47,365 bases of DNA from Paramecium sonneborni. Taxonomy: Eukaryota; Ciliophora; Oligohymenophorea; Peniculida; Parameciidae. Positions within the stretch are counted from its first letter, which is position 1, and each line of letters opens with the position of its first letter. The position numbers and the translations under genes are program-made. The notes beneath the pieces are model-generated. The model worked only from the letters and a program-made list of their open reading frames with translations. It made no database searches and had not been told where the DNA came from. Positions 1 to 11,602 of this stretch are shown piece after piece. The DNA lies in assembly GCA_905182985.1 (NCBI GenBank), contig CAJJDN010000037.1:593918-641282 (forward strand). The letters run 5' to 3'.

Positions 1-1163
1 TATATTTGAAAAGGCTTAAAGTAATCTTTAAAAATTCAAGATATATTATTGTACTTAAGTTTAGTATTATTTTCCCTTAAAGAATGAAATAAACTTTCAA
101 AAACTAGTCATTTAAGTTACATATTATAATAATTTTATCCCTTTTCTATTTGCTGGTATGAATAATTAAAATTTATTGATAGTAAACTGACACTACTGCT
201 GTTTTAGATTATCTAACTCTTAATGTTTTTACGATAAATCTAAAAGCTGAATAAAAGATAAGAGAAGAATTTTAGAATTTTAAAGTTTATTCACTGATTA
301 GTATATATTTGAAGATAAAATAAAATAATTCATAAAATTATCTTCAATTATTATCGTATTAAGATTAAAAAATGAGATTAATCTAAATATTTATTAAAAT
401 AATGAAGCGATAACTTTTGCTTAAAGTTTATTCAGTTTGAGTTTTCTAAATGATAAAAATCTAATAACAAAATTCAAATTCAAAATATGATGATAAATAG
501 CCAGCGTCATCTTTGTTTCTATAATAAATAGAGTCAATAAATAGAGTCTATTTATTTATTCAGTTTACTCTTTCGTGTTATTAAAGAAATCATTAAAAGT
601 TATATTTCTCTGATCATAACATCTTAGAAACAATAAATCTATCTCTAAATAAGTATAAATTATATTTTTTAAGATATATATTTAATAGGAAGTATTATTT
701 TGTATTATTTTGAATTATTTTAATTACTGTGCTCTTTATAAAAATTATCAATTTATAAAGTAGAACACAACCTTAATAATATTCTAAATTATGAATTTAT
801 TATAAAAATTCATAAAATTTTACTGTCAAATTCACCATTAGCTAATTCTCACATTACTGAAAATCAAATATAAATCTTTTTTCATTAAATTTTCCATATT
901 ATAAAAAAAGTTGAAAAAAAATAATTGAATTCACTATTATAAAATTAATCTTGAAATAAATAATAAATGTTTTCTAAAATATTTTCTCAATAAATTAATC
1001 CAAACCAATGTTATTTTTATTAATAATAAGTAATAAAATAATATCAATTCTTCAATAATGAATTTCTTGTAAGAATATTTTAATGATTTCATATTATATT
1101 ATATATGATAATTATAAAAATATATAATAAAAGACATTTATCCTCATAATGATTTTGCGATAT
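1..1163. other. Intergenic AT-rich stretch, left edge of window
   Basis: Both strands carry frequent TGA codons in all frames and no stretch reads as protein under the ciliate code. There is no telomeric repeat at the left edge, so the window does not start at a chromosome end on this side. I see no RNA gene or clear regulatory element here. Confidence 0.6.
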
Positions 1164-2717
1164 TCAAGCCAAAAAATACTCGATTTCATATATAGAGTAA
1201 CAATTTCTATTTTCCTCCCAAATAACTAAATATTTGAAATCATTTGTAATGATTCCAAAAGTTGCATTATCAGGAAATGATAATTTTACCATAACGTTAT
1301 ATTTTCCATTAATTTTTTTTGTTAGCAAATAAATGTGTAATTTATGTCTAAATAATATGATATCTTTTTATTTATCAATCATAATTGGAAATAAACTATA
1401 ATCAATTACTTGATTATTCACTTACAATTTCAATAATTATTCTTATTATTCTTAAAAATTACCATCTATTAATTCAAAAAAACAAATACAATCACTACTA
1501 GTTTATTTCCCTGTCAGCCAAATAAATTAATTTTCTCGAATAAAAGCTATTTTAGTTCCCCATTCTTTAATTGATTAATTAACAATTTATTTAAATTCCC
1601 ATTTATTATTTTTATCTTTTTTCCAAACTATTATTTAACAATCTTCACCACAAGAAACTAAATAAGTTTCTGAAGTATTCATTGACAATCCAAAAACTCT
1701 ATTTTAATGTTTTAAAAGTGAATAATTGAAATTTATTTTGAAATTATTTAAATCAACATTCCAAACTTTTATTGTTGAATCATTACTTCCCGAAATTAAT
1801 GTTCTTTCATCTTTACTTAATATTAAACATAAAATTCTATCTTAATGTTCTAAATATTTCTATGAACATATCCATTTTTATTATTAATTTAATTACCATA
1901 AGAGAATTGAATTATCATATGAACTAGAAATCAACTTATCACAATATTTACTAAATATTAAACAACTAACAATTTCAGAATGACCCTCTAATGTGCAAAG
2001 TTCAGTCATTTAACCATTTTTAAAATCCCATATTTTTATATCATTTTCACATCCTGAAGCCATTATTTATCCATTATGATTAAAAGCTATAGTCCAACAA
2101 TTCTCTGATTATCCAATCTTTTTTGTTATCAATTTTAAATTCACTTATGCACTAGGATTTTTTCCTATTTCCATAAATGTTAATTTAAATTTATCTAATA
2201 ATTATTTAGTTTTAGAATTAAATTTATTTAATTTTATCTTAATCTTTTCAAATGATGTTTGATTTATTTCAATTATCATATTCACCTTCTATTCAAAATC
2301 TTTTTAACCAAAATCACTATTTCTTAAATATTATTCTAATAAATCAATAAAACTCTATTATTTATTAATATATTTATCTGGCATTAACTATTCAGACCAA
2401 TATTTTAGAACTTCTAAAATTGAATCTATTTAATTTAAAATTGAAGATTTCCAATCATTTAAATCATTTATTAAAGATTTTAGCTTTTCTTTTTTTTAGA
2501 ATAAAAGCTAACACATTTAATCTCTATTCTAGTACAAATTGCTTTCTATCTATTGATAAATTGCTTTAAAACCCTTAATTTACAAATTTTCATTGAAATC
2601 TTACATGCATTCGTTGCACAGCAACCTTTAATTTTTATTAAAATCCTTATCTATTATTACTGAGCAAATAGGGCTATTATGATTTTAAAAACACTTTAAT
2701 TGTTCTATTTCTATCAT
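1164..2717 (-). CDS. B-box-like/coiled-coil WD40 repeat protein
   Basis: Intronless frame of 518 codons (517 residues) with TAA/TAG as Gln. The start at 2717 is the first ATG of the frame and TGA at 1164-1166 ends it. Residues about 9-37 hold a partial zinc-binding pattern (Cys9, His12, Cys18, Cys34, Cys37) resembling a B-box. Residues about 60-185 are Lys/Glu/Gln/Leu-rich and probably coiled coil. From about residue 205 on come WD40 repeats; clear blades include IKIWDF, SILLWQ, STIKVWNV and IIVWKK, each preceded by a serine/glycine-rich strand such as ISGSNDS. WD40 propellers are protein-binding scaffolds; the partner cannot be deduced. The telomere-truncated gene at 46793-47365 is a paralog of the C-terminal half (shared HxNxVxGLSMN and SCGxD motifs). 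Family assignment is firm, function unknown. Confidence 0.92.
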
Positions 2718-2779
2718 TTTAATTAATATTATTTAACAAATTAAATTTCATATAATCCAAATATAGGTTTATATAAATC

Positions 2780-3520
2780 TAGTTTTATTTTATTGTATTC
2801 CAAATTATTTACAATAATTTCCTTTAAACTTAATTTATATTTGAATAATCGAAAAATATTTGAAATATTTTCTTTTATGAAAATAATTAGTAATTATTTT
2901 GAAAAGAATATTTTTCAATTTTTATTTTATAATATAAAAAATTTGTATAATTTTTATCATTGTGATGGAATTAACAAAAATATTAAACCAATAAATCAAT
3001 TATTAAATAGTAGAATCAAATAAATGAAATGTATCTTAAATTATGCTGGAATAAGTGAAATCAGAGGGTTTTTTTAACAAAATTTGAATTTTTCTGGTTA
3101 AACCAAAATAAATAAATTTAAATTAATAACAAACATTCATAAATTTTTCAGGTTTTATATCTCTATGTATTAAACCATTATTATGTAAAAATTGAAAAGA
3201 AATAGATATTGAATGGATTTAACTTAAAATACAAAAATTCAATCCTTATCCTAATTGCTTGATTATCTTAAATTTTCTATTAATATATAAAGAATCAATT
3301 TTATGCTGTATTAGCTAAAATTATTAATTTAAAAAAATAAATTCTAAAAGCAAATAGATTCTAAATTTTTTTATATTTCATAAAAAATTATATTTTAAAG
3401 ATTAAAAAAAAATGATACTCTTAATGATAAATTATTAGATTATAAATATTTACTAAAAAAGTAATATCAATAAGATATTATTTCTTTTTTAAACAAACCA
3501 TTTATAAATGGATTACTATA
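2780..3520 (-). pseudogene. Decayed CK1-like protein kinase
   Basis: Reading leftward, a catalytic-loop peptide LIHRDIKPEKF is intact (codons about 3177-3145), preceded by FQFLHNNG as in casein-kinase-1-type kinases. Upstream, in another frame, SIKLILYILIENL matches the position of the CK1 hinge segment. The following DFG position reads YFG, so the metal-binding aspartate is lost, and the frame then ends at a TGA. Further right the sequence keeps weak CK1-like pieces (for example KYKLSLKEI near 2840) with in-frame TGAs. No GT...AG micro-intron joins the frames. I infer a kinase pseudogene; the CK1 subfamily is a judgement from motif spacing. Confidence 0.65.
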
Positions 3521-3704
3521 AAATATATCAAAAAAAAGAATTTAATTAATTAATTATTTGCATCATTCTTGAAAAATGATACGATATATTTAATTTAATT
3601 GAATTTATGATTCTTACCAAAAATTGATATTTGATTAGATTAAATGTATCTTCCATAATGAATTCGAAAATATTTTAAGTTAATAAAACTGTTTTTTTAA
3701 TAAT

Positions 3705-5952
3705 TCATTCCTTATTTTCTACCTATTCATTTGGATAGATAAGTTATCCTCTATAAATTATAAAGATTATTACACATTCTAAAATCCTTAATTCATATAT
3801 GATTGATTGCGTTTAATCTCTTCCCATATTCCAACTTTCTTACCATTTTAATATTTTCCAATATATTTAACTTGGTTTGAACTATGATGTATAAGATTGA
3901 TAATTAATTTAGATACTTTCTAAAATCTTCTCTTAATTCCTCCCAATATCCATTTTAAATTCCTTCTTAATCATAAGATCCACCACCACTAAAATTAATT
4001 TATATTTTTTACATATTCTCCGATTGATTGTTGATATTAAATTTAATATACCATTTTCCTATCTTTTATCTGTTCTTATATTAACCATGATATGTAACTA
4101 AGCAATCTCTTTATTATTTATTAATTTAAATATAAATATTACTACTTAAAGTAATTAGTCGACTCATTCCAACTTCCATACTTTTAACCATTATCATATA
4201 ATCCTCCTCCTCTAATAAATTTAATTGAAATTTATTAATAAATTAATACATATTGAAAATTTTCATTTCATCTTTCCATAGAATATTCCATAAACCAATT
4301 TTATTACCAATATAATATTCCCCTTAATAGATAATTTTACTTCCACTTTGATTATAAATTTTGATAGAATACCTATAAAAACTTTCGCTTAATTCTGTCC
4401 ATTTTCCAATTTTAGTATTATACTCATTATAATTACCACCACCACTTAATTTAAATAGAATTATTAAATTACATTTATTCAAATACATCAATCTATCTAA
4501 ACATAATGTTCCACTTCCCAACTTTATTCCCTTTATCATATTCACCCTTATAAATGATTTAACTATCTCTTATTTATATATATTTATATTTATACAATCT
4601 AAAATCTTCACTTAATTCAATCCAAATACCATATTTATTACCTTGTAAATCATAAAATCCACCTCCACTAATAATATATAGAATTATTTCTACATCTATT
4701 CTAAATTATCACTTTTATAATTGATAATCCATTTATCAATCTTTATTCCATTTTTATAATTTCCCTCATAAGTGACTTAACTATATCTAATTATAATTGA
4801 ATGGATATGACTCAAATACTTATAGAAATTATTGCTTAAATCAACCCATTTTCCATTCTTCAAACCTTGATTATCATATGATCCACCCCCACTAAATTAT
4901 ATAAATAAATAAAATCTTATTAAAATTCTTACATTAAATTAAATTAACATGAGAAAAGACCGTCACTTCTAAAATATGTATCCCATTTACCCACTTTTTG
5001 ACAATTATCATATTCACCATTAAATGTAACTTATCTTTAACTAAGTATTTTATTGTTATATAATAATTAAATACCCATAGAAATTATTTATTAATTCGAT
5101 CCATTAGCCAATCTTAGAACCTTCTTAATTATATGATCCACCACCACTATTAAAAATATTACATATTGATACATTTATTCAAATGGGTAAATATTTGAAA
5201 ATCTATGTTTGAAATCCCATTTATTAATCTTTTTATCATTTTTATATTCACCATCATAGATAACTTAACAATATCTAAGAGATCATTTATTATTTTAAAT
5301 ACCTCATAAAATTTTGGCTCAATTCAATCCATCTTCCATTCTTTTAATACTGATTATCATATTAACCTCCACCTCTTAAAATATATATTGTAATTTTCTT
5401 ATTACATTTCTTAATCTTCATAAATATATTGCCATTTTCCTCTTTTCTAGCCATTCTCGTATTCTCCCATTTCATATACTTAAGCTAATCTAAAAAGAAA
5501 AGAAATATATTTTAATTACGTCCAATAATTCTGTATTGGTTCTTTCCATTAACCTTATTTAATACCATTAATGTAATCCCCACCCACATTTTTAACAATT
5601 AGACCTTTCCATATAAGAGTCCACTTGCCAACTTTATTTAAACTAGGTTTTGATTATTCTAACCATTATAGATGTTTGATCTATTCTAAATTATGTATTA
5701 AATTGGATATATTTTCTTATGAATCTCTAATTTAAATATACTAATGATTTATTACACCCTTAAAATAAATCCATCAGTTGTTGTTATTTTGATTTCCTTT
5801 TTATTAGTAAATGTAATATAAAATTTAATAGTGACAAATCTGTTCCAATAGTAATCCCAAAGTAAACCAACTTATTCAGTAGATTTTTACAAGACCTCTT
5901 GATTTATACAAATCATTGAAGCTTCTGATTATTAAATGGTGCTAAGTTTCAT
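3705..5952 (-). CDS. MORN-like repeat protein, eight double repeats, 17 micro-introns
   Basis: First ATG after an upstream in-frame TGA is at 5952; TGA at 3705-3707 ends the gene. Removing 17 GT...AG introns of 23-41 nt leaves exactly 576 codons (575 residues). The introns include 5727-5755, 5490-5519, 5375-5405, 5275-5302, 5147-5172, 5041-5074 and 4892-4932. An N-terminal domain of about 110 residues is shared with the genes at 29806 and 31729. It is followed by eight paired units of the form GGGxYDxxGxKxGxW...ELxxxF and QxxYxGEYxxGxKxGxW, a MORN-type pattern. The intron before almost every GGG block splits the codon after base 2, and several units have a second phase-2 intron after the ELxxxFY stretch. 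MORN-type repeats commonly mediate membrane or protein contacts, but no enzyme domain is present and the role here is unknown. Confidence 0.88.
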
Positions 5953-6480
5953 TATTAAGTTTAAAATTTTATTTATTATTTTTTAATCAAAGTTTATTAC
6001 GCATCTTAAAGACAGCTAAAGTATAAATATTATGAAATTTTAAGCTTGTTTTTATATAATTCAGACTAAAGTGAAAACAAATTTATAATAATGCAAGCTT
6101 AAAAAAGTTATTCAGAATTTTATCCTTCGACTGTTGATTTAACTATTTCAATTTTATCATTAATCTCATATTATTTTATTAATTTTAAAACCTTAAGGTT
6201 TCTTGAGCCAATAATTTTACTTTTAAGAATAAAGTGAGAATAATTTTATATTTATTCACTCCAAAAAATTTTTCGTTTTTGTTGAATCCATTTATTTTGT
6301 TTGGTTTATTTTTGATAAATTTCATTTTAGTAAAGAAATATTTATCTAAAATAATTATTTTCAATAAAGTAATCAATCTTTTCAACAAAAAATATCTTAG
6401 ATTGATAATTTACTTTAAGATAATTTTCATATTATAATCTTTGAGTTCATTTTTTATAATAAATCCTTTCAAAAATAAAA
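5953..6480. other. Intergenic region
   Basis: No convincing protein frame. Two short hydrophobic ORFs overlap on opposite strands near 6185-6437, but their composition is what AT-rich DNA yields by chance. Nothing else seen. Confidence 0.5.
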
Positions 6481-6484
6481 TAAA

Positions 6485-6690
6485 AAATGAATTGATCTCT
6501 TCCTTCAGGATCAATTGATCCTTTCTAGGCTTTCCTCTTGATTAATCTATCAAGATTGTTAAATCTAAACAATTGTCATCGAAAGTCTAATGATAGGGTG
6601 GTACTGCCTTTTGGCTAGTATTCAATTAGCCTTTTCATTATCCCTTCATCAGGGAAGCTCTATATTCTGATCCCCAGGTTGATTTAAATT
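6485..6690. ncRNA. Candidate structured non-coding RNA
   Basis: About 200 bases clearly richer in G and C than the surrounding DNA and with no sustained reading frame. It contains a row of local inverted repeats: the perfect palindrome AGGATCAATTGATCCT (6508-6523), CTTGA...TCAAG (6537-6554), ATTGTT...AACAAT (6555-6573), GGCTA...TAGCC (6613-6631) and TCCCT...AGGGA (6640-6654). A T6 tract follows on each strand (6482-6487 read on minus, 6710-6715 on plus), either of which could terminate RNA polymerase III. I compared it by eye with U1-U6, U3, RNase P/MRP, SRP and telomerase RNA signatures and recognised none; there is no CAACCCCAA-type telomerase template. The strand is undecided. Confidence 0.45.
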
Positions 6691-6715
6691 TAAATTTATT
6701 TTTTGAATGTATTAG

Positions 6716-7489
6716 AAATTCTTATGATTAGAAATCCATATCAATAAAATTGTACTTAGATAGAAGAAAAGAAACTTATATTTAAATTTTTAGATCTTTA
6801 TTTAACAAATAAATCCAAGTAGAAATTTATATATGCAGCTAAAGAGTTGTAATAACACAAATGTATCATATAAATCTTTTAGGGATAAATTAAAATCCAA
6901 ATTAACTCTCTAAGCTAATAAAATTATACTAAATCTTGCTTGAAGGTTCTGCATTTAAACTTATTTACAATATAATTAACAAAACATATATTTAATTGGG
7001 TAATTTTATTATCAGAATTTGAAAATTTGGATATTTTTATGTTGTATATTGAATAAATCAATTATATCTTAGATTTTGAAAAATATCATTAATAATTTCT
7101 GAGATTGATTAATATTTATTCTGAAATATCATAATTATCAAATAAATCTTTTTGTTATTAAGATAGTAGAAGATAATGGTAGAATCTTTAAAAGAATTTT
7201 TTTTGAAATTAATTTCAATTCAATATATATATAATCTAAATTTGAATATATAGTTTACTCATCTTTATCCAGTTGTCAAATATTATTGAATATATAAAAA
7301 GTAGAATGTTAAATTTATTTATAAATATTAATTAAATGTATAAAATGTTCATTTTTTTTCTGTAATTTTTTACTTATTTCTATTTATGAGGGTAAGTTAT
7401 TTTTTATAAAGACTATAGCCCTTTAAAGACATAATTTAAATTAGTATTTTAAATAAGGTTTTAATAATAAATATTTATAGTTATCAAGA
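6716..7489. other. Intergenic AT-rich region
   Basis: No protein-like frame and no RNA signature recognised. It lies between the candidate RNA and the protease gene and should hold the latter's promoter, but no element can be named. Confidence 0.5.
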
Positions 7490-8891
7490 ATGGGATGCTT
7501 ATTAGGTAAAATTTTCTTTTAAAAAAGGAATATGCCCAAAGAAATAACCAAAAAAAATATATCACGTAGAAAATAACAAACATGAAAAATATCAATAATA
7601 AGCCCATTATTAAACACATACACATTAAGAAATAAATTATCCAAATTTCTAAAAAAATCCTGAACATTAAAAGTAGAATTCAATAATTCGATAATAATGT
7701 TAATTAGCAACTTAAGAATGTGATCATTCCAAAAGAAAAACATTTTTGGCGAATTCTTATTAAATAAATGACGATTAATGGGATCAAAATTGTGAGAAAT
7801 ATGATTTCGATCTTATAAATCTAAAAGATTAATCTTTACTCCTTTTCTAAAATATTCAGTTTTATTGTGATCAAAAAAAATTGAAAATAAAATCATCTCA
7901 AGGTTATGATTATGAAGTTGAAGGGTTTATTTACAAAACTGAATACGATAAAAACAAAAATCCAAAATTTACAATATAGAAAGGGATTTTTTAGATAAAT
8001 TTAGAAAAAAAAGAATTTTAATTAAATGGGGAAGGTGTGGAATATTGTGGGAAATCAGAAATAATCAAACATTAAGGAAAATTTGAAAAAGGAAAATTTT
8101 TAGAAGATCCAAAAATTATGAATTGTAATTAAAATCAAATGGAGAAAAAGAAGCAGCATACAATAATTATTATTGATATGGATACTGGAAAGTAGGTTAA
8201 TTTAAAATAAAATAATAGAAAGGCAAAAAATTAGGTTTAACAGATATGGTGCAAATATAATTAGTAGATTTCAATTAATGATATTTCTATTTTAGATAGT
8301 AGAAAATGGCTTACTAGTTCTATTATTGATGGCTATGTTCTTAAACTTAATCTAGAAGGTGAAGAAAAATATTTTCAATTTAAATAATCAAAGAGGAAAG
8401 AAATTAAAAGAATATTATTTTTACCAAGTAGTTTTACTACAAATTTTGGTGATAAATATGATTTAGATAAAGTAAAGAAATTAATGAAATAAGAATTACT
8501 TGAATATTCATAAATGAATTTAGAAATAACAAAAATTTATAAAAAAATAGGATTACCTATTAATTAAAGAAATTTTCATTGGTATTTTTTGTTATTTGAT
8601 GCTGAATTAGAATAAGTTGAGATTTTTGACTCTTCATCAATGTTTTATGATAAACAAAAATCTGACGAAAAATTAATAACAACTTTAGAAATGTTATTTA
8701 AGATGAACATTAACAATAAGATGAATCACTAAAACTCAGGCCAGCAACGAGATAGTTATTCTTGTGGATATCGTGTTTGTAGTTTTATGAAATTTTGTTT
8801 TGAGAAATAATTTAATGAAACGATTTCCTATAAATATGATGAATCAAAAATCATTAAAATTTTAAAAAATACAATAGTATAAGTTGATTGA
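7490..8891 (+). CDS. Ulp1/SENP-like (C48-type) cysteine protease with MORN-like N-terminal region
   Basis: Start ATG at 7490; a 22-nt intron (7506-7527) splits a glycine codon; TGA at 8889-8891. The spliced frame is 460 codons (459 residues) with no internal TGA. The C-terminal part has the ordered elements of an Ulp1-type peptidase: KWLTSSIIDGYV (the family's W-L-x-D entry segment), NFHWYFLLFD (catalytic His next to Trp), EIFDSS (Asp), then SGQQRDSYSCGYRVC (oxyanion Gln and catalytic Cys). This family removes SUMO or related ubiquitin-like proteins. The middle part has MORN-like stretches (GEGVEYCGKSEIIKHQGKFEKGKF). The protein starts MGC, a possible lipid-anchor site. Two GT...AG segments of 27 and 30 nt (about 8190-8265) could be removed without changing frame, so the central sequence is uncertain. 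Confidence 0.8.
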
Positions 8892-9626
8892 TGATTGATT
8901 ATAAATCATACATTATTACATAATGATATCTTATTTTCGTTTATCCTACTACAAAATATAAATTAAATTAAAAATAATTAGAAAAAATTACTTTCATTCA
9001 CTTTAAATTAATGTATTTGAACTTATTTCTTAAAAATAGAAAAAATATTATAAATAAATTTTTTAATCTAAAATTCTTTGATTTCATTTAATTAATATTG
9101 AAGAAGCATAATAATTTTAGCACTCAAAAACAAATACATATAATATAGAAGTTAATTCCTTTTTTGTTAAGTAAATTAGTAAATCATATTCTAAATATGT
9201 GTTTAACCGATTAATTAAGTTATTATGTTTTTAGAGATATAATTCTTTTTAGAAGTCTATCACGAATAATATCAGATAATTTGAATTTAATAGATTGTTA
9301 CTTTATAATTTTAATTAATAAACATTTATTATTACTTTAATCATTTAATATTAATTAGAAATATAAATACTTCTATCTCAATCACTAACATTGAATCAAA
9401 AAGTTTTTAAATGTTCAATTAAAGCTTATTTTAGAAATTATATATATTACACCAGATATTAATCCTATTTTCAAATAGACAGTCTTGAGTTATTTCAACA
9501 TACAAAATATCAATTATAAATTTCCTTAGATTAGAAAAAACAATGAAATTATATAAAAAAAAATAATAGATTTTGAAAATGATTATATAAAATTTGTCAA
9601 TAATTTTGGAATTAACAATTCTTGAA
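8892..9626. other. Intergenic AT-rich region
   Basis: TGA-rich in all frames, with no motif recognised. Confidence 0.5.
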
Positions 9627-10252
9627 ATGGAAGATTAATCTGAAGATGAAATCAATATTGCTGTATTGTAGAAAATTAAAAATTAGAAATAATTGAAAAT
9701 AAATTTAATAGAAGATTTTATTGAAACTAAGGATTAAAATAGCAATTTAGAGGATTAAATCAAATTCAATATTTCATAATAAGGGAGAGAAGATTATAAT
9801 AAAAAAATAAAATGAGAATAGCTTTTTTAGTTTTTATCAGATGAATCAAAATACTAGGTTAAAAAAAGAACTTGAATCTTTATTGAGTAGAAACTAATTT
9901 ATAAAGTCGATAAACTCAATTAATAATAAAATCTATTTATAATTTCATTTAGGATTATTGTCTAGGTTTTACCATCAATTACTAAGAAATATCAATGATT
10001 AGGTATAAGAATCAAGTTTTGAATTTAATGAAATCAATTATTTTTAAGTAAAATTGAGATTTTGTATCATATCTCAATATGGGTATTTAGTTTTTAGAGA
10101 TTGTTAACAATAGAGTTTTATTTTAATTTAATGATAATCATCATATTTAAAATAGTTCTTCTTATACTATTACATAACTAAAAACCAAAAAGATTTATAG
10201 TAAAAAGGATAAAATACTAGGTCAACATCAATTATTTTGTTATTTAAAATGA
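9627..10252 (+). CDS. Unknown Gln/Asn/Lys-rich protein with a frame break in an A7 run
   Basis: The frame from ATG 9627 is acidic and Gln-rich (MEDQSEDEIN...) and ends at TGA 9813-9815, directly after seven A's at 9801-9807. A second frame continues without a gap (NENSFFSFYQMNQ..., internal ATG 9841). A 31-nt intron (10083-10113, gtattt...aatag) leads to TGA 10250-10252; from ATG 9841 this spliced part is 127 codons. One base missing from the A run would fuse both parts into a single protein of about 190 residues. No domain recognised. The part from 9735 onward occurs again, identically, after the N gap (10773-11342). Confidence 0.45.
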
Positions 10253-10304
10253 AAGCATACAAATAACTTAAACCAAGTGTAATTATTCATTCTTTTTTTA
10301 TTAA
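9735..10304 (+). repeat. 570-bp direct repeat, copy A (left of N gap)
   Basis: Identical by eye to 10773-11342. Copy A runs exactly to the first N and copy B begins exactly after the last N, as expected when two overlapping contigs are scaffolded without being merged. Confidence 0.9.
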
Positions 10305-10772
10305 NNNNNNNNNNNNNNNNNNNNNNNNNNNNNNNNNNNNNNNNNNNNNNNNNNNNNNNNNNNNNNNNNNNNNNNNNNNNNNNNNNNNNNNNNNNNNNNN
10401 NNNNNNNNNNNNNNNNNNNNNNNNNNNNNNNNNNNNNNNNNNNNNNNNNNNNNNNNNNNNNNNNNNNNNNNNNNNNNNNNNNNNNNNNNNNNNNNNNNNN
10501 NNNNNNNNNNNNNNNNNNNNNNNNNNNNNNNNNNNNNNNNNNNNNNNNNNNNNNNNNNNNNNNNNNNNNNNNNNNNNNNNNNNNNNNNNNNNNNNNNNNN
10601 NNNNNNNNNNNNNNNNNNNNNNNNNNNNNNNNNNNNNNNNNNNNNNNNNNNNNNNNNNNNNNNNNNNNNNNNNNNNNNNNNNNNNNNNNNNNNNNNNNNN
10701 NNNNNNNNNNNNNNNNNNNNNNNNNNNNNNNNNNNNNNNNNNNNNNNNNNNNNNNNNNNNNNNNNNNNNNNN
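10305..10772. other. Assembly gap (468 N)
   Basis: A run of N between two copies of the same 570-bp sequence. The gap is probably spurious. Confidence 0.98.
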
Positions 10773-11342
10773 TAAAATAGCAATTTAGAGGATTAAATCA
10801 AATTCAATATTTCATAATAAGGGAGAGAAGATTATAATAAAAAAATAAAATGAGAATAGCTTTTTTAGTTTTTATCAGATGAATCAAAATACTAGGTTAA
10901 AAAAAGAACTTGAATCTTTATTGAGTAGAAACTAATTTATAAAGTCGATAAACTCAATTAATAATAAAATCTATTTATAATTTCATTTAGGATTATTGTC
11001 TAGGTTTTACCATCAATTACTAAGAAATATCAATGATTAGGTATAAGAATCAAGTTTTGAATTTAATGAAATCAATTATTTTTAAGTAAAATTGAGATTT
11101 TGTATCATATCTCAATATGGGTATTTAGTTTTTAGAGATTGTTAACAATAGAGTTTTATTTTAATTTAATGATAATCATCATATTTAAAATAGTTCTTCT
11201 TATACTATTACATAACTAAAAACCAAAAAGATTTATAGTAAAAAGGATAAAATACTAGGTCAACATCAATTATTTTGTTATTTAAAATGAAAGCATACAA
11301 ATAACTTAAACCAAGTGTAATTATTCATTCTTTTTTTATTAA
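10773..11342 (+). repeat. 570-bp direct repeat, copy B (right of N gap)
   Basis: Second copy of 9735-10304. It repeats the 3' part of the unknown gene (equivalent end of CDS at about 11290) and then runs on into unique sequence. Confidence 0.9.
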
Positions 11343-11602
11343 GCAGACCTAATAAAAATATTTTGAAAATAAAATTTAGTTATTTATCTTGATCACTATC
11401 AACTAGTCTAAAAGTATGAGTAATATTTATTAAATAAATAAAACATCTTTATTTTATTATGAAAATTAATCATTATGAATCAACAAATTAATTAGTGTGA
11501 ATAAAAAAAATTTTATGGAGAAATAAGATAAAGTATTTATAAATTGATATCTTGATTTGAAATTTGATATAAATTAATTTTAATTGCATTATTAACGTGT
11601 TA

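Noticed and set aside
2793..3023. 76-codon plus-strand ORF
   Set aside because: It exists only in the standard code, lies antisense to the kinase relic and has AT-driven composition.
5700..5760. Frameshift in the N-terminal domain of the MORN-like gene
   Set aside because: It is explained by a 29-nt GT...AG intron (5727-5755) at the same position as introns in two paralogs; with it the gene totals exactly 576 codons.
6185..6437. Two overlapping hydrophobic ORFs on opposite strands
   Set aside because: Phe/Ile/Leu-rich products are what AT-rich DNA gives by chance; no motif, no neighbours in register.
6485..6690. Hammerhead ribozyme or U2-like RNA in the structured island
   Set aside because: CTGATGA and GAAA are present on minus but without the required stems; CCTTTTGGCT on plus recalls U2 stem I, but the branch-point recognition sequence is missing.
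7461..7743. Minus-strand hydrophobic ORFs
   Set aside because: Antisense shadow of the protease gene's N-terminal coding region.
10301..10783. Long ORF across the first gap
   Set aside because: It consists of N; no coding evidence.
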